From contig NZ_FUYA01000007.1 of assembly GCF_900167065.1 (NCBI RefSeq), positions 124,001-188,000 of the forward strand: DNA of 64,000 nucleotides, written 5' to 3'. This document shows positions 61,733 to 64,000 of the stretch, piece after piece. Every line of letters starts with the position of its first letter. The first letter of the stretch is position 1. The position numbers and the translations under genes are program-made. Source of the DNA: Desulfobaculum bizertense DSM 18034. GTDB taxonomy: Bacteria > Desulfobacterota > Desulfovibrionia > Desulfovibrionales > Desulfovibrionaceae. The notes under the pieces are model-generated. The model ran no database searches. It saw only the letters and a list, made by a program, of their open reading frames with translations, and was not told the origin of the DNA.

Positions 61733-61772
61733 AGGTGCGGAGAGGCGTTGGTGCTTCTTCGCACCTTTCTTT
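61733..61772 (+). terminator. Probable terminator of the fumarase operon
   Basis: AGGTGCG / CGCACCT stem with a 20-base loop followed by TTCTTTATT, 21 bases past the beta-subunit stop. The long loop makes it less certain. Confidence 0.55.
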
Positions 61773-61787
61773 ATTGGAGTTACTCTT

Positions 61788-62321
61788 ATGTCAGAACAGG
61801 AACACTACGTTATTCGGCCCGCTCTTCCTCGTGACATTCCCGTGCTCATTGCCATGTTCAACAGGACGATGCCCTTGGTCTATAAGGGAATTGTCCCTGA
61901 TGAGCTTTTTCCGGAACGGCTCGGAATCATTGCCACGACTTTGTGGCGGGAGTGGACTTTTGTGTCTGTCCTGCACAGGGCGACCCCAGGTGAAGCCTTG
62001 TCTTTGGCCGAGCCTCCTGAGCACAGGGGCTGCGGTGATCCTGATGGCGTTGGCGGGCTGGTGCATATCGTGAATGATTCGCACATTGGCCTGCTGTGGC
62101 TGGACGATGCCTTTCGTGGGCATGGCTGCGGAGCGTCTCTTTTGGATTTTGCAGAGCGGCACATTGCCGGGACAGGGCACGAAGAGGCAACGCTGGAGGT
62201 GTATGCAGAGAACACGGAAGCGGTGAAGTTCTACAAGCACAAGGGCTGGAAGGTTTCCCGGCGCTACGTTGGCGAGGTCGGGGCCCTGGTTTTGGCAATG
62301 CATAAGGAACTGGCAGGCTGA
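61788..62321 (+). CDS. GNAT family N-acetyltransferase
   Basis: 177 residues. The acetyl-CoA loop is WLDDAFRGHGCGASLLDFAERH and the C-terminal EVYAENTEAVKFYKHKGWK is the usual GNAT motif B. The middle carries a Pro/Cys-rich insertion (SLAEPPEHRGCGDPDGVGG). Substrate unknown. GGAG eight bases before the ATG at 61788 fixes the start, and the frame open upstream is not used. It lies 76 bases after the fumarase beta gene and may be expressed separately. Confidence 0.85.
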   Translation: MSEQEHYVIRPALPRDIPVLIAMFNRTMPLVYKGIVPDELFPERLGIIATTLWREWTFVSVLHRATPGEALSLAEPPEHRGCGDPDGVGGLVHIVNDSHIGLLWLDDAFRGHGCGASLLDFAERHIAGTGHEEATLEVYAENTEAVKFYKHKGWKVSRRYVGEVGALVLAMHKELAG

Positions 62322-62334
62322 GTGGTCGCCGTGC

Positions 62335-62363
62335 AAAAGAAAAGCCGTCCGGATGGACGGCTT
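62335..62363 (-). terminator. Terminator of the minus-strand lipoprotein gene
   Basis: AAGCCGTCC / GGACGGCTT stem with a GGAT loop and a T-rich tail on the minus strand, 23 bases past the lipoprotein stop. Confidence 0.85.
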
Positions 62364-62385
62364 GTGGACGTTTTGACGGCAATGA

Positions 62386-62712
62386 CTACTCGGTCATTTC
62401 CTTAACCTTTTCTTTGGTTGCATCGTAGGCGTCATCGACAGCCTTGCCAGCTTTTTCGCCGAGGCCTTCTTCATGCTCTCCGTCCTTCTTTTCGTCCATC
62501 GCCGTCTCGTCAGTTTTTTCTTCCATCTTTTTTTCTTCCTGCATCATCTTGTCTTCGGTCTGATCAGCAGGAGCTTCCTTTTGCATGGACTCTACAGCCT
62601 GGTCCACTTTCTTGCCTGCCTTTTCGGCAGGGCCTTCCTTTTCGCAGCCAACAGCAGCAAAGACCAGCAGTGCTGCGCAGCATGCGACAAACAAAGTTCT
62701 CATCAGTTTCAT
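62386..62712 (-). CDS. Small Lys/Glu-rich lipoprotein
   Basis: 108 residues. The signal MKLMRTLFVACCAALLVFAAVGC ends in a lipobox-like AVGC, so the protein is probably lipidated. The mature part is highly charged and low in complexity, with the motif EKAGKKVDQAVE near the start and EKAGKAVDDAYDATKEKVKE near the end, a duplicated amphipathic helix. A role in the envelope is plausible; no family function is known. AAGGAG six bases before the ATG sets the start. Confidence 0.8.
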   Translation of the reverse strand: MKLMRTLFVACCAALLVFAAVGCEKEGPAEKAGKKVDQAVESMQKEAPADQTEDKMMQEEKKMEEKTDETAMDEKKDGEHEEGLGEKAGKAVDDAYDATKEKVKEMTE

Positions 62713-63123
62713 AAAAATCTCCTTTGCCATGGTAGTATGTTGAATCTGACATTGTCCTTGTTTTGCCATGTGCCAGATCAACACCGGTTTTATTGGGTTT
62801 TCCCCAAACCCGGGCGCGTTTTTTTTGGCTCTGGCAATGCGACTTTTGAGGATGCCAACAGATGTGGAGCCGTGGCAGCGCATCGTCCATAGAGCAAAAA
62901 TCCCGCGCATACGGGAAAATAATGGACTTATAATAGCATGCGACAACATGAAGAGAAAGCCTGATATAAAAGATTTCCTGTTCCTTCTGATGTCTTTTTG
63001 CTTTTGCCAAAAATAGAAGGAACTTGGAGAAATATGCTGTTTTTAATAATTGACGCAATTCGTCCTGTGGGGTAGCAAGCCCGCTTCCAGGCCGTTTCGG
63101 CCGATCACCCATAAGGAGTACCA
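62713..63123. other. Intergenic region between the lipoprotein and NCS2 permease genes
   Basis: About 410 bases with no supported gene. A perfect TATAAT lies at 62929-62934 on the plus strand; a TCCCG/CGGGA hairpin just upstream covers the -35 zone, where no good -35 box is seen. A weaker TTGACG at 63050 and a GGCCG/CGGCC hairpin at 63096-63106 lie nearer the permease. No purine riboswitch core was recognised. Confidence 0.45.
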
Positions 63124-64000
63124 ATGAGCAATCAGAGCGAACTGCACTTGACCATTGGCGTGAACGAATCGCTTTCGCCGGGTAAGGCCCTTCTTCTTGG
63201 CCTTCAGCATGTCTTGGCGATGGATTTGTACATTGCCCCCATCGTCCTCGCGGGAATTCTTTCCATGACTGTCTCTGAGACAGCATTTTTTATTCAGATG
63301 ACCTTTTTTGCCGCAGGCTGTGCGACACTGATTCAGACAGGATTTGGCATTCGTCTGCCTGTCATGCAGGGACCGTCTTACGTCCCGATTGGTGCTCTGG
63401 CGGCAATTGGCCACTCAATGGGACTTGCCACGGTTTTTGGCTCGCTTCTGAGTGGCGCTGTGTTCATCACACTTCTGGGCTGGCCCTTCAAAATGCTTGG
63501 CCGCATTGTGCGCCGTTTCATCCCCCCGCTCGTTGGCGGAACAGTGATCGTGGTGGTTGGAATTGCGCTGATGCCTGTTGCCCTGAATGGCGTGTATCAC
63601 GCTCCCGGTGACATTGTGCACAACTGCTACGTGGCTCTTGCTGCGGCTGTTGCGCTGGTTGCCCTGATGATTATTGGCTCCCGTGTGACCGGAGCTGGAA
63701 CCATCCTGCGCCTGACCTCTGTCATTCTCGCAATGGCAATCGGTACTCTTGTTGGCGCATACTTTGGCATTGTGGATTTCTCCCCTGTGACCAAGGCTGC
63801 CTGGTTCTCCCTGCCGAAGATTTTCCCCTTTGGCACTCCCAAATTTGACCTTTCTGCGTCTCTGACGCTTATCTTTATTTATCTTGTTGTGCTGGTGGAA
63901 ACCACAGGCACATGGTTTGCCGTTGGTGCTGTCACCGGTCAGGAACTCGACGACAAGCGCCTGAATGGTGGTGCTGTTGGTGAGGGCCTTGGCTGCTTGC
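63124..64000 (+). CDS. NCS2 family uracil/xanthine permease (3' truncated by window)
   Basis: At least 292 residues; the gene runs past the window end. LLLGLQHVLAMDLYIAPIVLAG and GFGIRLPVMQGPSYVPIGAL are the NCS2 helix 1 and helix 3 signatures, with the QGPS substrate motif. IPPLVGGTVIVVVGIALMPV and further hydrophobic helices follow, consistent with 14 helices in full-length members. It imports uracil, xanthine or another nucleobase with protons; motif-level data do not separate them. AAGGAG before the ATG at 63124 fixes the start. Confidence 0.9.
   Translation, partial: MSNQSELHLTIGVNESLSPGKALLLGLQHVLAMDLYIAPIVLAGILSMTVSETAFFIQMTFFAAGCATLIQTGFGIRLPVMQGPSYVPIGALAAIGHSMGLATVFGSLLSGAVFITLLGWPFKMLGRIVRRFIPPLVGGTVIVVVGIALMPVALNGVYHAPGDIVHNCYVALAAAVALVALMIIGSRVTGAGTILRLTSVILAMAIGTLVGAYFGIVDFSPVTKAAWFSLPKIFPFGTPKFDLSASLTLIFIYLVVLVETTGTWFAVGAVTGQELDDKRLNGGAVGEGLGCL

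Overview
The window reads as a chromosomal segment of a Desulfovibrionales-like sulfate reducer. Evidence for this is a periplasmic tetraheme cytochrome c3, a Desulfovibrio-type 4Fe-4S ferredoxin with the classic disulfide cysteine pair, class I two-subunit fumarase, DUF3124 and DUF4390 proteins, and moderate GC with strong AGGAGG-type ribosome sites. Species cannot be fixed from sequence alone. Almost all of it is ordinary core genome. I see no phage, insertion sequence, CRISPR array or defence island.

Layout. 0-2.2 kb: end of dprA, a XerC/D recombinase, an acetyltransferase and an unknown gene. 2.4-10.3 kb (minus): EamA transporter, addA, DUF523, addB, with overlapping genes and one terminator. 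10.4-15 kb (minus): NagZ-like hydrolase, CheX-like protein, AsmA protein. 15.2-16 kb: a small orphan gene, then eight consecutive palindromes in under 400 bp. 16-19.6 kb (minus): methyltransferase, phospholipase-C-like protein, phosphofructokinase and cytochrome c3. 20.3-25.3 kb: alkaline phosphatase, YibE/F protein, CbiM, lipoprotein, single-domain response regulator, ferredoxin. 25.4-28.5 kb: an AraC regulator with the AzlCD exporter, then a TPR protein. 28.7-32.7 kb: a large sensor kinase, then three near-identical promoter/tRNA-Arg(ACG)/terminator cassettes, the first two flanking a DUF3124 gene.

33-41.3 kb (plus) is a seven-gene operon, ispG-proS-xseA-M23 peptidase-xseB-ispA-dxs, which makes isoprenoid precursors and prolyl-tRNA and processes DNA. 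41.3-43.8 kb (minus) is a second sensor kinase, paralogous to the first but lacking conserved kinase residues. 43.8-51.6 kb holds a flavin oxidoreductase, fadD, SPOR protein and argS, fabD, rsmG and rlmH. 51.7-57 kb is a DUF4390-ntrY-SDR-ntrX operon. 57-64 kb holds pgeF, a 5-formyltetrahydrofolate cyclo-ligase, a phosphoesterase, exonuclease III, fumarase alpha and beta, an acetyltransferase, a lipoprotein and the start of an NCS2 permease cut by the window end.

The points most worth checking are the palindrome cluster, the degenerate second kinase, the hairpin that buries the azlC ribosome site, the triplicated tRNA-Arg unit and DUF523 wedged into addAB. None is firm evidence of a wholly new system.
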